Shown here piece after piece: positions 53,007 through 61,749 of a stretch of 64,000 bases of DNA. A program made the position numbers and the translations under genes. Origin of the DNA: CALLCD01 sp039196965 (lineage in GTDB: Bacteria > Pseudomonadota > Alphaproteobacteria > Caulobacterales > Hyphomonadaceae); NCBI GenBank assembly GCA_039196965.1, contig JBCCUK010000012.1:1-64000 (forward strand), given 5' to 3'. Under the pieces are notes generated by a model, which saw nothing but the letters and a program-made list of their open reading frames with translations, was not told where the DNA came from and made no database searches. How positions within the stretch are numbered: position 1 is the stretch's first letter; every line of letters begins with the position of its first letter.

Positions 53007-54959
53007 TTATCGCCGGAAGCTCGCATCTTTTGCTGATGCAGCAAGAGTGCCAGCTTCAATAGCATCGAAGGCTTGAGAAAGGCCGCGATAGAAGGCGATC
53101 CGTTCTTCCGCAGCGGGTGACAGTTTGACGATGCCTTCAGCACCAGCAAGAGCTCGGGGGCTTTGTCCCTCAAGACCGATGGCCATGATGTCTGACCAGA
53201 TATCAGCCGGTAGCCCGCCCCCAGAAACACGGTTCATCGGGCTGTCATCATCATTGCCGACCCATACGCCGCCGATGAGTTGCGAGGTGAAGCCGACGAA
53301 CCAGGCATCGCGCCAATCCTGGGACGTGCCAGTTTTGCCAGCGGCCGTCCAACCGGGGATGGCTGCGCGGGCACCTGTGCCCCCCTGTATCACGCGGGCG
53401 AGCATGGCATTCATGTCTTTGGTGAGGTTTGCTGGAAAAATCTCTACGGGCTCATATTCCGGGCGTTCATAGATAAGCTGACCACGGGAATCCTCGACTT
53501 TAAGGATCATGTACGGGTCTAACCGATTGCCGGATTTGGCGAACACACCATAGGCACGCGTGAGTTCATAGAGGCTGACCTCCTGACTGCCGAGGGCGAT
53601 TGAAGGCAGGGGACGAAGATCCGAGGTTATGCCAAAGCTGCGGGCAAGGGATATAATGCGTTCCTCACCCACATCCTGACCAAGTTGTGCGGCCACAGTA
53701 TTGAGCGATTTCGAGAAGGCTTCGGCAATTGTGACGGGACCGACATAGCCATCCACGTAGTTCTTGGGTTCCCAATCGTCAAAACGTACGAGTTCGTCAT
53801 TGTAGACACTAAATGGATCGATGCCGGTTTGCAGGGCAGCCGCGAAGACAAAAGGTTTGAAGGCGGAGCCGGGCTGGCGCTTTGCCTGAAGCGCGCGGTT
53901 GAACTTGCTCGTCTCATAGTCAACGCCGCCAACCAAGGCCAGAACTGCGCCGTTTGGTCGTATCATGACGGCAGCAGCCTCGGAGACTTTCATGTCTTCA
54001 CTATTCGTCTCTATTGCATCAGCAATCTTGGTTTGAACCGCGCGCTGCACATCTGCATCGATTGAAAGCGTAATGACAAGATCACCCGGGGCATCCGGCA
54101 GGATCTGCGCGATGCGTTCTGTCACCGCATCAAGAATGTGTCCGAAATCGCCGCCGCTTTCCGAAGCCTGGGACAGGCTGATTTCCTGCTCGTAGGCTGC
54201 GTCCTTCTGAGCTTCCCGAATATAGCCTGCATTGACCATTTCATTCAGCACATACAGTTGTCGCTCGCGGGCACCCTCAAGATTGCTGTCTAAGGCGAGA
54301 CGAGACGGAGCCTTCGGCAACGTGGCGAGCAGAGCCGCTTCCGCAAGACTGAGTTCTGTCGCTTCCTTTCCGAAATATTCTTCGGCAGCTGCATCAATGC
54401 CGTAGGCACCTGAGCCAAAGTAGATACGGTTCAGGTAGAGGGTCAGAATCTCTTCCTTCGACATCTGCTTTTCCAGCTGCCGGGCAAGGCGAACTTCTTG
54501 AAGCTTCCTTTTGATGGTTTGTCCGAAATCAAGGAGCAGGAATTTGACGGTTTGCTGCGTGATGGTGGAAGCGCCCGAGACCGTCCGGCCGGATCTCCAA
54601 TTGGACCAGGCGGCCCGAGCAATCGCTGTCGTATCGGCACCGTCATGGTCATAGAAACGTTTGTCTTCCGCCGCTATGAAAGCCTGGACGACATGGGGGG
54701 CAAGCTCGCTTGATTTGATCACCTGACCATAATGGGGGCCGCGCACCGTGATCAGATCGCCATCACTGTCCCGAAACTCATAGGCCTGATCGCGCTTTAC
54801 GGCCCATAAATCATCATTATCCGGAAGATCCGGCATATCGCCATAGATCGCTTGAAACAGAAAGAAAGCGCCGATAACGCCTGTAAAGGCCAGCCCGGCA
54901 AAACCATAAGCTGCGAACTTGAACGTTCTGCTGTTGATGAGGATTGGCCCCAATTTCAT
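53007..54959 (-). CDS. Class A penicillin-binding protein (transglycosylase/transpeptidase)
   Basis: Peptidoglycan synthase of 650 residues. A short cytoplasmic start and a transmembrane helix (about 16-38) are followed by the GT51 transglycosylase domain with catalytic Glu98 (AAEDKRFYDHDGAD) and GASTITQQTVK. The transpeptidase has Ser365 and Lys368 (GSAFK), SLN at 418-420 and Lys542-Thr-Gly (KTGTS). The second repeat of the OB-like insertion typical of large PBP1a proteins is not obvious, so it may be PbpC/PBP1-like rather than MrcA. It faces away from the GTA cluster, 322 bases apart. Confidence 0.93.
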   Translation of the reverse strand: MKLGPILINSRTFKFAAYGFAGLAFTGVIGAFFLFQAIYGDMPDLPDNDDLWAVKRDQAYEFRDSDGDLITVRGPHYGQVIKSSELAPHVVQAFIAAEDKRFYDHDGADTTAIARAAWSNWRSGRTVSGASTITQQTVKFLLLDFGQTIKRKLQEVRLARQLEKQMSKEEILTLYLNRIYFGSGAYGIDAAAEEYFGKEATELSLAEAALLATLPKAPSRLALDSNLEGARERQLYVLNEMVNAGYIREAQKDAAYEQEISLSQASESGGDFGHILDAVTERIAQILPDAPGDLVITLSIDADVQRAVQTKIADAIETNSEDMKVSEAAAVMIRPNGAVLALVGGVDYETSKFNRALQAKRQPGSAFKPFVFAAALQTGIDPFSVYNDELVRFDDWEPKNYVDGYVGPVTIAEAFSKSLNTVAAQLGQDVGEERIISLARSFGITSDLRPLPSIALGSQEVSLYELTRAYGVFAKSGNRLDPYMILKVEDSRGQLIYERPEYEPVEIFPANLTKDMNAMLARVIQGGTGARAAIPGWTAAGKTGTSQDWRDAWFVGFTSQLIGGVWVGNDDDSPMNRVSGGGLPADIWSDIMAIGLEGQSPRALAGAEGIVKLSPAAEERIAFYRGLSQAFDAIEAGTLAASAKDASFRR

Positions 54960-55281
54960 CCGCGCAAAGCCTTCTGATTTACGGCTAATTTAGAGTGCGC
55001 CGATGCCTATTAATAGTTTGATAATCTTGTCGCTGAGAAGGCAATGAGAAGCCGGAGCGGGGATATGTGTCACTCTATACCCGCGAAATAGGAGTATAAT
55101 CCTATGTTTGGTGCATTTATCCATAAATCTATCCGACTGGGATCGATACTGCGGTAAAACCAGCACTGTCGAAAGATACCCCGTCGGCCACGGCCTTCAG
55201 CCGCGCTTCCCGAAAAGCGAAATCGCCGGATGAGTCGTTCGGAGAGATTTCGAGCATTCCGACTATTGAGAGGACGATGCC
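54960..55281. other. 322-base intergenic region before the GTA-type cluster
   Basis: Holds the divergent start region of the PBP gene and of the GTA-type cluster. A perfect TATAAT inside a dyad at 55088-55105 is annotated separately. A minus-strand frame of about 40 residues has coding-like codon use but no neighbours or ribosome site, so it is not called. Confidence 0.4.
55088..55105 (+). promoter_or_regulatory. Candidate GTA-cluster promoter: TATAAT within a dyad
   Basis: ATAGGA (55088-55093) and TCCTAT (55100-55105) form a perfect 6-bp inverted repeat around a perfect -10 box TATAAT at 55095-55100. No good -35 hexamer is at 17-18 bp, so an activator might be needed. It is about 175 bp upstream of the first possible GTA gene. 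Confidence 0.35.
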
Positions 55282-55554
55282 ATGCGACGCAAAAGCGACC
55301 CCGACGGGTGCCGGACCCTCGCGATGAGTGAGGACGAGTTGAGATATGAAATCAGACGCCTGGCAGGACTGGGAGTTGCGCCCGTGGAAGCCAGGGCAGC
55401 TGGACAAGCTGGATCGCGCGGCGCTGGAACGGTTTTATCGGACCCCATTCCTGTTGAGTGCAAGGCAAGCGCAACGCCCACCCTGTGGGCTGGACTGGCG
55501 GACTTGGTTGTTCATGGGCGGACGCGGCGCGGGCAAGACCCGGGCAGGCGCTGA
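55282..55554 (+). CDS. Possible GTA small-terminase gene (g1 position)
   Basis: ATG 55282 follows GAGAGG at 8-base spacing, the best ribosome site in the area. The product of 90 residues starts basic and has a helical SEDELRYEIRRLAGLG segment that could bind DNA. It lies where g1 (TerS) lies in Rhodobacter capsulatus GTA. However its last 208 bases overlap g2 in another frame, and that part of g2 looks like genuine terminase, so the real gene may be shorter or absent. I recognise no sequence motif of TerS. Confidence 0.35.
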   Translation: MRRKSDPDGCRTLAMSEDELRYEIRRLAGLGVAPVEARAAGQAGSRGAGTVLSDPIPVECKASATPTLWAGLADLVVHGRTRRGQDPGRR

Positions 55555-56659
55555 GTTTATTCGGTTCGCTATGGTTTATGGCGGATATCAACGTGCAGCA
55601 CTTGTCGGACCGACATTGCATGATGTGCGTGAAGTGATGATTGAAGGGCCGTCGGGCTTGCTCTCTATTTCGACTGGTGAAAGTACGGCACCGGATTATC
55701 AACCTTCCCGCCGCCGCCTGGTCTGGCCAAACGGTGCTGAAGCCTTCGCATTTTCAGCGGAGGAGCCTAACAGTCTGCGCGGGCCGCAGTTTGATATCGC
55801 CTGGTGTGATGAAATCGCTGCCTGGGCGAAGGGTGAAGACACGTGGAATATGCTGCAGATGGGGCTCCGCCTCGGCGATGATCCGAGAGCTATAGCAACC
55901 ACGACGCCGCGCCCCGTGCCGCTGGTAAAAAGGCTCGTGGATGAGGCTGAGGTAGCCATAACCCATTCTACGACGGCGGAGAACGCCGCAAATCTGGCCC
56001 CCGGATTTGTGGCGGCCATGGTAAGGCATTACGGAACATCCACGCTGGGGCAGCAGGAATTAAATGGAGAGCTGATCGAAGATCCCGATGGCGCATTCTG
56101 GACAAGAGATGATCTGGATAAATCACGAATAAATACTGCTCCGGACCTGGACAATATCGTGGTTGCCATTGATCCACCAGCAAGCGTTGGCCCCAAAGCA
56201 GACACTTGCGGTATAGTTGGTGTGGGGATCAAAAAACTTGAAACCGCAGATCTCCATGGATTCGTTATAGCCGATGGCTCAGTGCAGGGATTGTCACCAC
56301 TGAACTGGGCCGGACGAGCTGTCGCGCTTGCAAGGGAGGTTGGAGCGGCAAGCATCATTGCCGAGGCCAATCAGGGCGGTGAAATGTTGCGCCATGCGCT
56401 CATGACCGCAGGATGCGAAATACCCGTGCGCCTTGTGCATGCAAAGGTATCCAAGCGTGCGCGAGCCATGCCCGTGGCGGCTCTTTATGAGGCGGGACGC
56501 GTCTTTCATGTCGGCGTCATGCGCGCACTTGAAGACCAGATGTGCAGTTTTGGAGCCGATGGCTTTACCGGTTCGCCAGACAGGGTGGATGCCCTTGTCT
56601 GGGCGGTGTGGGCCCTGATGCTCGATGGAAAAGACAACCCACGTGTCCGCAGCCTTTAG
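55346..56659 (+). CDS. GTA/phage terminase large subunit (g2)
   Basis: Packaging ATPase and nuclease of the particle. Walker A GGRGAGKT is at residues 58-65, with the usual preceding DWRTWLFMGG, and Walker B with Asp155-Glu156 (FDIAWCDEIAAW). The nuclease half has IDPPAS with the metal-binding Asp, and SPDRVDALVWAVWAL near the end. It is 437 residues. The order terminase-portal-g3.5-protease-capsid is that of the RcGTA cluster. Start ATG 55346 lacks a strong ribosome site. Confidence 0.9.
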   Translation: MKSDAWQDWELRPWKPGQLDKLDRAALERFYRTPFLLSARQAQRPPCGLDWRTWLFMGGRGAGKTRAGAEFIRFAMVYGGYQRAALVGPTLHDVREVMIEGPSGLLSISTGESTAPDYQPSRRRLVWPNGAEAFAFSAEEPNSLRGPQFDIAWCDEIAAWAKGEDTWNMLQMGLRLGDDPRAIATTTPRPVPLVKRLVDEAEVAITHSTTAENAANLAPGFVAAMVRHYGTSTLGQQELNGELIEDPDGAFWTRDDLDKSRINTAPDLDNIVVAIDPPASVGPKADTCGIVGVGIKKLETADLHGFVIADGSVQGLSPLNWAGRAVALAREVGAASIIAEANQGGEMLRHALMTAGCEIPVRLVHAKVSKRARAMPVAALYEAGRVFHVGVMRALEDQMCSFGADGFTGSPDRVDALVWAVWALMLDGKDNPRVRSL

Positions 56660-56691
56660 GTGCGCGGCCAAGACAATTTGGAGCCTAAGGA

Positions 56692-57825
56692 ATGAAACTG
56701 CCCTGGACGCGAGAGCGCGAGGAGAAATCTGTATCGGGACTCATGGTTGCCCTGTCTCAGCTTGGGTCTGCCCGATGGGGTGGGCGGGACCATATGGCCC
56801 TGTCACGTGATGGGTATCTGCGAAATGCCGTGGTGAACCGCTGTGTGCGGATGATATCTGAAGCTGCCGCATCCGTACCCCTGCAGATTTCCGATGACAG
56901 GCTGCAGGCAGTGTTGCGGCGTCCAATGCCTGAGGAGGCCGGGAGTTTTCTGTTTGAGAGAATCTATCATCATCTGCAGATCAGCGGCAATGCCTACATA
57001 GAGGCTGTGCTCGTGGAAGGGGAAGTGCTGCCTGTCGGGTTGCAAACACTCCGTCCCGACCGGATGAAGGCCGAACTGGATCCAAAGGGGTGGATCACGG
57101 CCTGGTCGTATAAGGTGGATCGCCGTGAGCGCCGGATACTTAGAACAGAGAGCGGATGGAGTCCGATTCTCCAACTGAAGCTTTTCCATCCGAATGATGA
57201 CATTTACGGATTGTCTCCGTTAGCAGCCGCCCGGCAAGCTCTGGACTTGCACAATGCGGGAGCGGACTGGGCGAAGGCCTTGCTGGACAACTCAGCTCGC
57301 CCCTCCGGTGCGCTGATTTACGGTCAAAACGGGAACAACCTAACAGGAGCGCAGTTCGAACGGCTGAAAACGGAGCTCGAACTTGCCCATACCGGGCCTG
57401 ACAATGCGGGCCGGCCCTTACTGCTTGAAGGCGGGCTTGAGTGGAAACCGATGAGCTTGTCGCCATCGGAAATGGACTTCCTGGAAGCGCGCAATACGGC
57501 TGCTCGCGAAATAGCGCTTGCCTTCGGTGTGCCGCCAATGCTGCTTGGCATTAGAGGAGACAATACCTATGCGAATTACCGGGAAGCGAACCTTGCTTTT
57601 TGGAGGTTAACGATCTTGCCACTCGTTCAGTATGCGGCAGGAGCTATTGCGGGTTGGTTGTCCGCGCGCGTCGAAACTGAAGTATCCATAGAAGCTCAGC
57701 TCGATCATGTGCCGGCATTCTCTGCTGAACGGGATCAGCTTTGGTCTCGTCTGGAAGCAGCCACCTTCCTGTCTCGGGCAGAGAAGCGGAGCCTCGCGGG
57801 GTTGCCGCCGGAAGAGACATCATGA
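56692..57825 (+). CDS. GTA/phage portal protein, HK97 family (g3)
   Basis: Forms the ring through which DNA enters the capsid. It has the HK97 portal pattern: VVNRCVRMISEAAASVPLQI, LLLEGGLEWKPMSLSPSEMD, then AAREIALAFGVPPMLLGIRG. Length 377 is close to the family. It begins 33 bases after g2 and its stop overlaps the next gene by 4 bases. Confidence 0.92.
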   Translation: MKLPWTREREEKSVSGLMVALSQLGSARWGGRDHMALSRDGYLRNAVVNRCVRMISEAAASVPLQISDDRLQAVLRRPMPEEAGSFLFERIYHHLQISGNAYIEAVLVEGEVLPVGLQTLRPDRMKAELDPKGWITAWSYKVDRRERRILRTESGWSPILQLKLFHPNDDIYGLSPLAAARQALDLHNAGADWAKALLDNSARPSGALIYGQNGNNLTGAQFERLKTELELAHTGPDNAGRPLLLEGGLEWKPMSLSPSEMDFLEARNTAAREIALAFGVPPMLLGIRGDNTYANYREANLAFWRLTILPLVQYAAGAIAGWLSARVETEVSIEAQLDHVPAFSAERDQLWSRLEAATFLSRAEKRSLAGLPPEETS

Positions 57826-58046
57826 AGTATGACCGACGTATAAGTCTCGCGGTGATATTCGCGGTCTTCGTGCAGACGGCCGGTGCGCTCGTATGGGCCG
57901 GCTCCGCGAGTGAGCGCCTCGCAATGGTGGAAAACGAAATCGATCAAAGCCGCGATGTGGTGGAGCGCCTTGCGCGCCTTGAAGCAGAACTCGAAGCGGT
58001 ACGCCATCAACTCGACCGCATCGAACGCAAAATCGACGATAATTAG
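57822..58046 (+). CDS. GTA head-formation small protein (g3.5-like)
   Basis: A 74-residue protein at the g3.5 position of RcGTA (rcc01685 family). An N-terminal membrane-like helix (ISLAVIFAVFVQTAGALVW) is followed by a heptad-like coiled coil (RLARLEAELEAVRHQLDRIE). ATG 57822 overlaps the portal stop (ATGA); the frame is open further upstream but only inside g3. Its role in RcGTA head formation is known from the family; the call rests on position and shape. Confidence 0.82.
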   Translation: MKYDRRISLAVIFAVFVQTAGALVWAGSASERLAMVENEIDQSRDVVERLARLEAELEAVRHQLDRIERKIDDN

Positions 58047-58057
58047 CGAGTTGAGCC

Positions 58058-58468
58058 ATGATTACAGCGGAGAAGCTGAGACCGAGCCTTATCGAAGGCT
58101 ACGCCGCGCTGTTTGGTCTGCAGGACCAATCTGGCGATGTGGTTCGAGCAGGGGCCTTTGGACGCAGTTTGAGAGATGGCGCGCCAAGGCCGATGCTCTT
58201 GCAGCACAGTCCGGGTGCCATTGCGGGTCGATGGGTCCGAATGGTGGAGAATAGTCGCGGCCTTTATGTCCGTGGACTGATAGAAAGTGACACAGCTATC
58301 ACGCTTTCTGCATCTGGACTTGATGGACTGTCCATCGGATTTCGCCCAATCATGTGGAACCGGCTGGCTGCTGGTGGACGCGAGCTCATCGATATCGAGC
58401 TCGTGGAGATCTCGCTGGTGAGCGAGCCGATGCAAGGCGCTGCGAGATTCCGTATTCTGAGCAAATAG
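58058..58468 (+). CDS. GTA/HK97 prohead protease (g4)
   Basis: Serine protease that cuts the capsid precursor during head maturation. The expected His50 (LLQHSPG) and Ser92 (GLDGLSIGFRP) are present, along with the leading IEGYAALFGLQDQSGDVVR. At 136 residues it is a compact version. A strong hairpin lies between it and the capsid gene. Confidence 0.92.
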   Translation: MITAEKLRPSLIEGYAALFGLQDQSGDVVRAGAFGRSLRDGAPRPMLLQHSPGAIAGRWVRMVENSRGLYVRGLIESDTAITLSASGLDGLSIGFRPIMWNRLAAGGRELIDIELVEISLVSEPMQGAARFRILSK

Positions 58469-58533
58469 TACTGATTTTGTAAGACAGAGTTCCGCCAGCG
58501 AAGGTGCGTCCCCTCGCTTCGCTGATCCGGCGG

Positions 58534-58560
58534 CACGCCTCCCCGCAATGGGGAGGCGTG
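58534..58560. repeat. Perfect 11-bp hairpin between protease and capsid genes
   Basis: CACGCCTCCCC (58534-58544), loop GCAAT, GGGGAGGCGTG (58550-58560). No T-run follows, so it is not an ordinary intrinsic terminator. It may stabilise or process the mRNA, tune the much higher capsid output, or be a member of a dispersed palindromic repeat family. Confidence 0.7.
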
Positions 58561-58591
58561 ATCGGGGAAGGTTCATGGAGATTGAAACATA

Positions 58592-59773
58592 ATGACGAAG
58601 GAAACCAAGATGGCCAAGGGTCGATCCCGGACGGCTGTCGCTGCTGATATCCTGGCAGTGTTTGAAGCCTACAAGCAGACAAATGATGCGCGTATGTCGG
58701 AAATAGAAAAGCGCGGTCGATCCGATCCTCTGCTCGACGATAAACTTGCCAAAATCGATAAGCGGCTGGAAGCCTTAACCCTGAAGTCGGCGCGTGCAGA
58801 CCTGGCGGGCAAGTCAGAGCCAACTGACAGTGAGCATACATCATTCTGGCAAAGATATATGAGATCTGGCGATGAAAGCGGGCTTGCCCGCCTGGATGTA
58901 AAGTCACTCAGCACAGGAACTGACGATCAAGGCGGGTATGTTGCGCCACCTGAACTTGACCAGTTGATTGAAAGCCGATTGCTGGCAGCAAGTCCAATGC
59001 GTCAGATCGCAAGTATAAGGCAGACATCTGCCGGGGTGTTCCGGAAGCCTATTGGTCTTGGTGTGGAAGCCCGTTGGGCGGGAGAGACCGATGCTCGAAC
59101 TGAAACCCAGACAGATGGATTGTCTTTGGTCGAATTTCCAGCTGGCGAGCTCTATGCGCTTCCGGCGGCAACCCAAACCCTTCTTGATGATGCGTTCTCC
59201 GATGTGGATGCCTGGCTTGCTGATGAAGTTGAAGGGGCCTTCGCTGCCCAGGAAAGCGCCGCATTTGTAAATGGTGACGGCGTGAATAAACCACGCGGGT
59301 TCCTGTCTTATGTGATCGTGGATGATGCGAGCCACGTTTGGGGTCAGATTGGATCAGTGACAGGCGATTTTGCTGGGATCAATCCAGGTGACGGTCTGCT
59401 CGATCTTATCTATGCTCCAAAGTCGCAATTCCGAGCCAATGGCCGCTTTGCCATGAATCGCCGCACGGTTTCTGAAGTCCGTAAGCTGAAGGACGCCGAT
59501 GGCAGATATCTGTGGCAACCAAGCCAGGGCAGCGAGGGTGCAACACTCCTCGGATATCCGATTACCGAGCTTGAGGATATGCCGGACATCAGTCCCGGCA
59601 ATGCTGCGATTGCATTTGGTGATTTCCGCCGTGGATACCTGATTGTCGACCGCGTCGGCACACGCGTTCTTCGCGATCCGTACTCTGCAAAGCCATTTGT
59701 GCTTTTCTATACGACGAAGCGCGTGGGTGGAGGCATCCAGAACTTCGATGCCATTAAAGTTATGACCTTCTAG
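58592..59773 (+). CDS. GTA/HK97 major capsid protein (g5)
   Basis: Forms the particle shell. The first ~100 residues are helical and charged (scaffold-like delta region, removed by the protease), followed by the HK97 fold: STGTDDQGGYVAPPELDQLI, ESAAFVNGDGVNKPRGFL, YLIVDRVGTRVLRDPYS and GGGIQNFDAIKVM. 393 residues from ATG 58592; an in-frame ATG at 58610 has AAGGA at 7 bases and may be the real start. Confidence 0.94.
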   Translation: MTKETKMAKGRSRTAVAADILAVFEAYKQTNDARMSEIEKRGRSDPLLDDKLAKIDKRLEALTLKSARADLAGKSEPTDSEHTSFWQRYMRSGDESGLARLDVKSLSTGTDDQGGYVAPPELDQLIESRLLAASPMRQIASIRQTSAGVFRKPIGLGVEARWAGETDARTETQTDGLSLVEFPAGELYALPAATQTLLDDAFSDVDAWLADEVEGAFAAQESAAFVNGDGVNKPRGFLSYVIVDDASHVWGQIGSVTGDFAGINPGDGLLDLIYAPKSQFRANGRFAMNRRTVSEVRKLKDADGRYLWQPSQGSEGATLLGYPITELEDMPDISPGNAAIAFGDFRRGYLIVDRVGTRVLRDPYSAKPFVLFYTTKRVGGGIQNFDAIKVMTF

Positions 59774-59872
59774 CACTCTAATGGAGGCCTGATCTAATGG
59801 TGGCCTGACCGGCGCGCAGTCGTCTTGCCGGTCGGGCAGCCTTTCACCCGGATCATCCCGTAGGAGAAAATC

Positions 59873-60421
59873 ATGATACGGACGGTAGTCGTACCGCCCG
59901 CCGAAGAGCCATTGTCGCTTTCAGCAGCGAAAACCTATTTAGAGGTTAGTCACGATGCCGAAGACGATTTGATAGCCGCTCTTCTCGCCGGTGGCAGATC
60001 ACATATTGAAAATTCACTTGAATTAGCACTGATTGAACAAGTTGTAGAAGTGCGCACCGCGGCTTCCTCCATTAGCGAGTCCGGTCTTCAACTGAACCCC
60101 GGTCCCGTCGTGGAGATTGTGTCCGTACATCGGGACATGAGGTCTGGGACCCTTGAGGACATAACTCAACTGTTTGAATTGAGAGTCTCGTCGATTTGCG
60201 TTCGATCAGGTGAGAGCCTGTCGACCTTCGCAGATGATACGGAACTCGTTATTCGCTTTCGAGCAGGCTTCGGAACGTCAGCGGATATCCCGGGTGATTT
60301 GCAACTCGCGCTGCGTGTTCTGCTCGGTCAGTCCTATCGCAATCGTGACGGTGCATTTCAGACAAATGCCATCACCACGCTTTCGGATCTGCTTGCCCCC
60401 TATCGGGAGGCGCGTCTTTGA
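59873..60421 (+). CDS. GTA head-tail connector, gp6-like (g6)
   Basis: Adaptor that joins portal and tail. It has the gp6-like pattern: PLSLSAAKTYLEVSHDAEDD, LIAALLAGGRSHIENSL, the central RSGTLEDIT and the end LQLALRVLLGQSYRNR. 182 residues. Its stop overlaps the next start by one base, leaving no room for g7. Confidence 0.87.
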   Translation: MIRTVVVPPAEEPLSLSAAKTYLEVSHDAEDDLIAALLAGGRSHIENSLELALIEQVVEVRTAASSISESGLQLNPGPVVEIVSVHRDMRSGTLEDITQLFELRVSSICVRSGESLSTFADDTELVIRFRAGFGTSADIPGDLQLALRVLLGQSYRNRDGAFQTNAITTLSDLLAPYREARL

Positions 60422-60855
60422 TGGCGGATGGTGCTATTTTGCCGAAAACTGCCGAAGGCGATATCGCTGAAGCTGTTCTAGAAGCCCTGAGAGCTGACCC
60501 AGATGTTCGTTCGATATTTGGACACCCTGCGCGCATTTACGATGATGAGACGAAAAGGCCAATTCATCCGTATGCGATGTTGCAGCGGCATGAAACCCGG
60601 CCAGCCGATGTGACCGAATTTTCTGCCACGGAGCATATTATAACCGTGGCGGTTACAAGCCGCTTTGGTGGGCGGCGATACGCGCGCGATGCCTTAGGAG
60701 CGTTGAGGGCAGCTGTGGAGCGCAGCGATTTTTCACCATCAGGACAACGTATCGTATTCGCATACACAACCTATGGTGATGTTTTTCGTACCCAGGACAG
60801 GAAGACGTTCCGCGGTTTGTTGCGGATACGAATTATCAGTGAGGAGGCAGCCTAA
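60421..60855 (+). CDS. GTA tail terminator-like protein, DUF3168 (g8)
   Basis: DUF3168 proteins cap the tail tube. The protein (about 144 residues) shows AEAVLEALRADPDVRSIFG, YAMLQRHETRPAD, HIITVAVTSRFGGRRYARD and YTTYGDVFRTQDRKTFRGLL. ATG 60421 overlaps the g6 stop; its own TAA overlaps the next start by one base. Confidence 0.88.
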   Translation: MADGAILPKTAEGDIAEAVLEALRADPDVRSIFGHPARIYDDETKRPIHPYAMLQRHETRPADVTEFSATEHIITVAVTSRFGGRRYARDALGALRAAVERSDFSPSGQRIVFAYTTYGDVFRTQDRKTFRGLLRIRIISEEAA

Positions 60856-61268
60856 TGTCTGGACAAAGAGGGCGCGATTTGCTGCTCAAAATCGATGATG
60901 GAACGGGCACATTTGTGACTGTGGCCGGCATACGAAGCAAAACACTATCGTTCAGCGCCGCGGCGGTGGACGGTACGCATACAGAAAGCCCGGATGCTTG
61001 GAGAGAGATTATCGAAGGCGCAGGTGTCAAATCAGCAAAGATTTCAGGACGAGGTGTTTTCAAGGACGCTTCTTCTGATGCGTTAATACGGCAGACTTTT
61101 TTCAGTGGGCTCCTCGCGACGTGGCAAATCACGGTTCCGGATTTCGGTCATGTCCGTGGGCAATTTGCCATCACCGAACTCTCCTATAGTGGCGATCATA
61201 ACGGAGAGGCCACCTTCTCCATAACGCTTGAAAGTGCGGGTGAGTTAGACTTCGAGGTGATACAATGA
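60855..61268 (+). CDS. GTA major tail tube protein (g9)
   Basis: A 137-residue TP901-like tail protein: RGRDLLLKIDDGTGTFVTVA near the start, DGTHTESPDAWREIIEGAGV and DASSDALIRQTFFSG in the middle, and the end GEATFSITLESAGEL. This is the tube subunit of a siphovirus-like tail. It overlaps the next gene by 4 bases. Confidence 0.9.
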   Translation: MSGQRGRDLLLKIDDGTGTFVTVAGIRSKTLSFSAAAVDGTHTESPDAWREIIEGAGVKSAKISGRGVFKDASSDALIRQTFFSGLLATWQITVPDFGHVRGQFAITELSYSGDHNGEATFSITLESAGELDFEVIQ

Positions 61269-61564
61269 GCGTCAATGGCGCGCGGGGCGAAGTTGCACTC
61301 ATGGTGGATGGCAAGGGGCATAAACTATGTCTCACGCTCGGAGCCCTTGCCGAGATCGAGACGGCTTTTGGGTGCGAATCCTTAAGTGATCTCGATATCC
61401 GTATGCGAAACTTGTCAGCCGCGGACCTTGTCGTTGTTCTGAGGGCTCTTTTGCGTGGTGGCGGTGCCACGGATCTGGCGCAGAGTGTCGCCGATACTAA
61501 TATACAGCCATCTGCGGCGGCGAAAGCTGTTGCGGAGGCGTTCCAGATTGGGTTGCTAGGCTGA
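61265..61564 (+). CDS. GTA g10-type tail assembly protein
   Basis: A 99-residue protein of the GTA gp10 family: GARGEVALMVDGKGHKLCLT, LGALAEIETAFGCESLSD, then a helical AADLVVVLRALLRGGG. In RcGTA this lies between the tube and the tape measure and probably helps tail assembly. Its stop shares a base with the next start. Confidence 0.85.
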   Translation: MSVNGARGEVALMVDGKGHKLCLTLGALAEIETAFGCESLSDLDIRMRNLSAADLVVVLRALLRGGGATDLAQSVADTNIQPSAAAKAVAEAFQIGLLG

Positions 61565-61749
61565 TGTTACCATGGAGCGCAATGATGCGGGCAAGCCTTA
61601 GTGCCGGCATGTCGATACAGAGTTTCTGGGAGATGAGCCTCGTGGAGTGGCGCTGGCTGGCTGCCGGCAGGGGCGACGACGCGCTGGGAGAAGATCAACT
61701 CTCTGCCCTGATGCGTGAATTTCCGGATGCGGGAGGTTTCAATGGATGA
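61564..61749 (+). CDS. GTA tail assembly chaperone (g10.1, rcc01693-like)
   Basis: A 61-residue protein with the MSIQSFWEMSLVEWRWLAAG core typical of the family (conserved Trp residues before a LsalM-type helix). It overlaps the following g11 start by 8 bases. Good positional and motif support. Confidence 0.85.
   Translation: MLPWSAMMRASLSAGMSIQSFWEMSLVEWRWLAAGRGDDALGEDQLSALMREFPDAGGFNG

Noticed and set aside
55129..55407. Minus-strand frame before the GTA cluster whose last ~42 residues look coding and faintly recall the start of a QueG-type protein
   Set aside because: It ends after a few dozen residues, has no ribosome site at its internal ATG and overlaps the g1/g2 start region; similarity is too short to trust.
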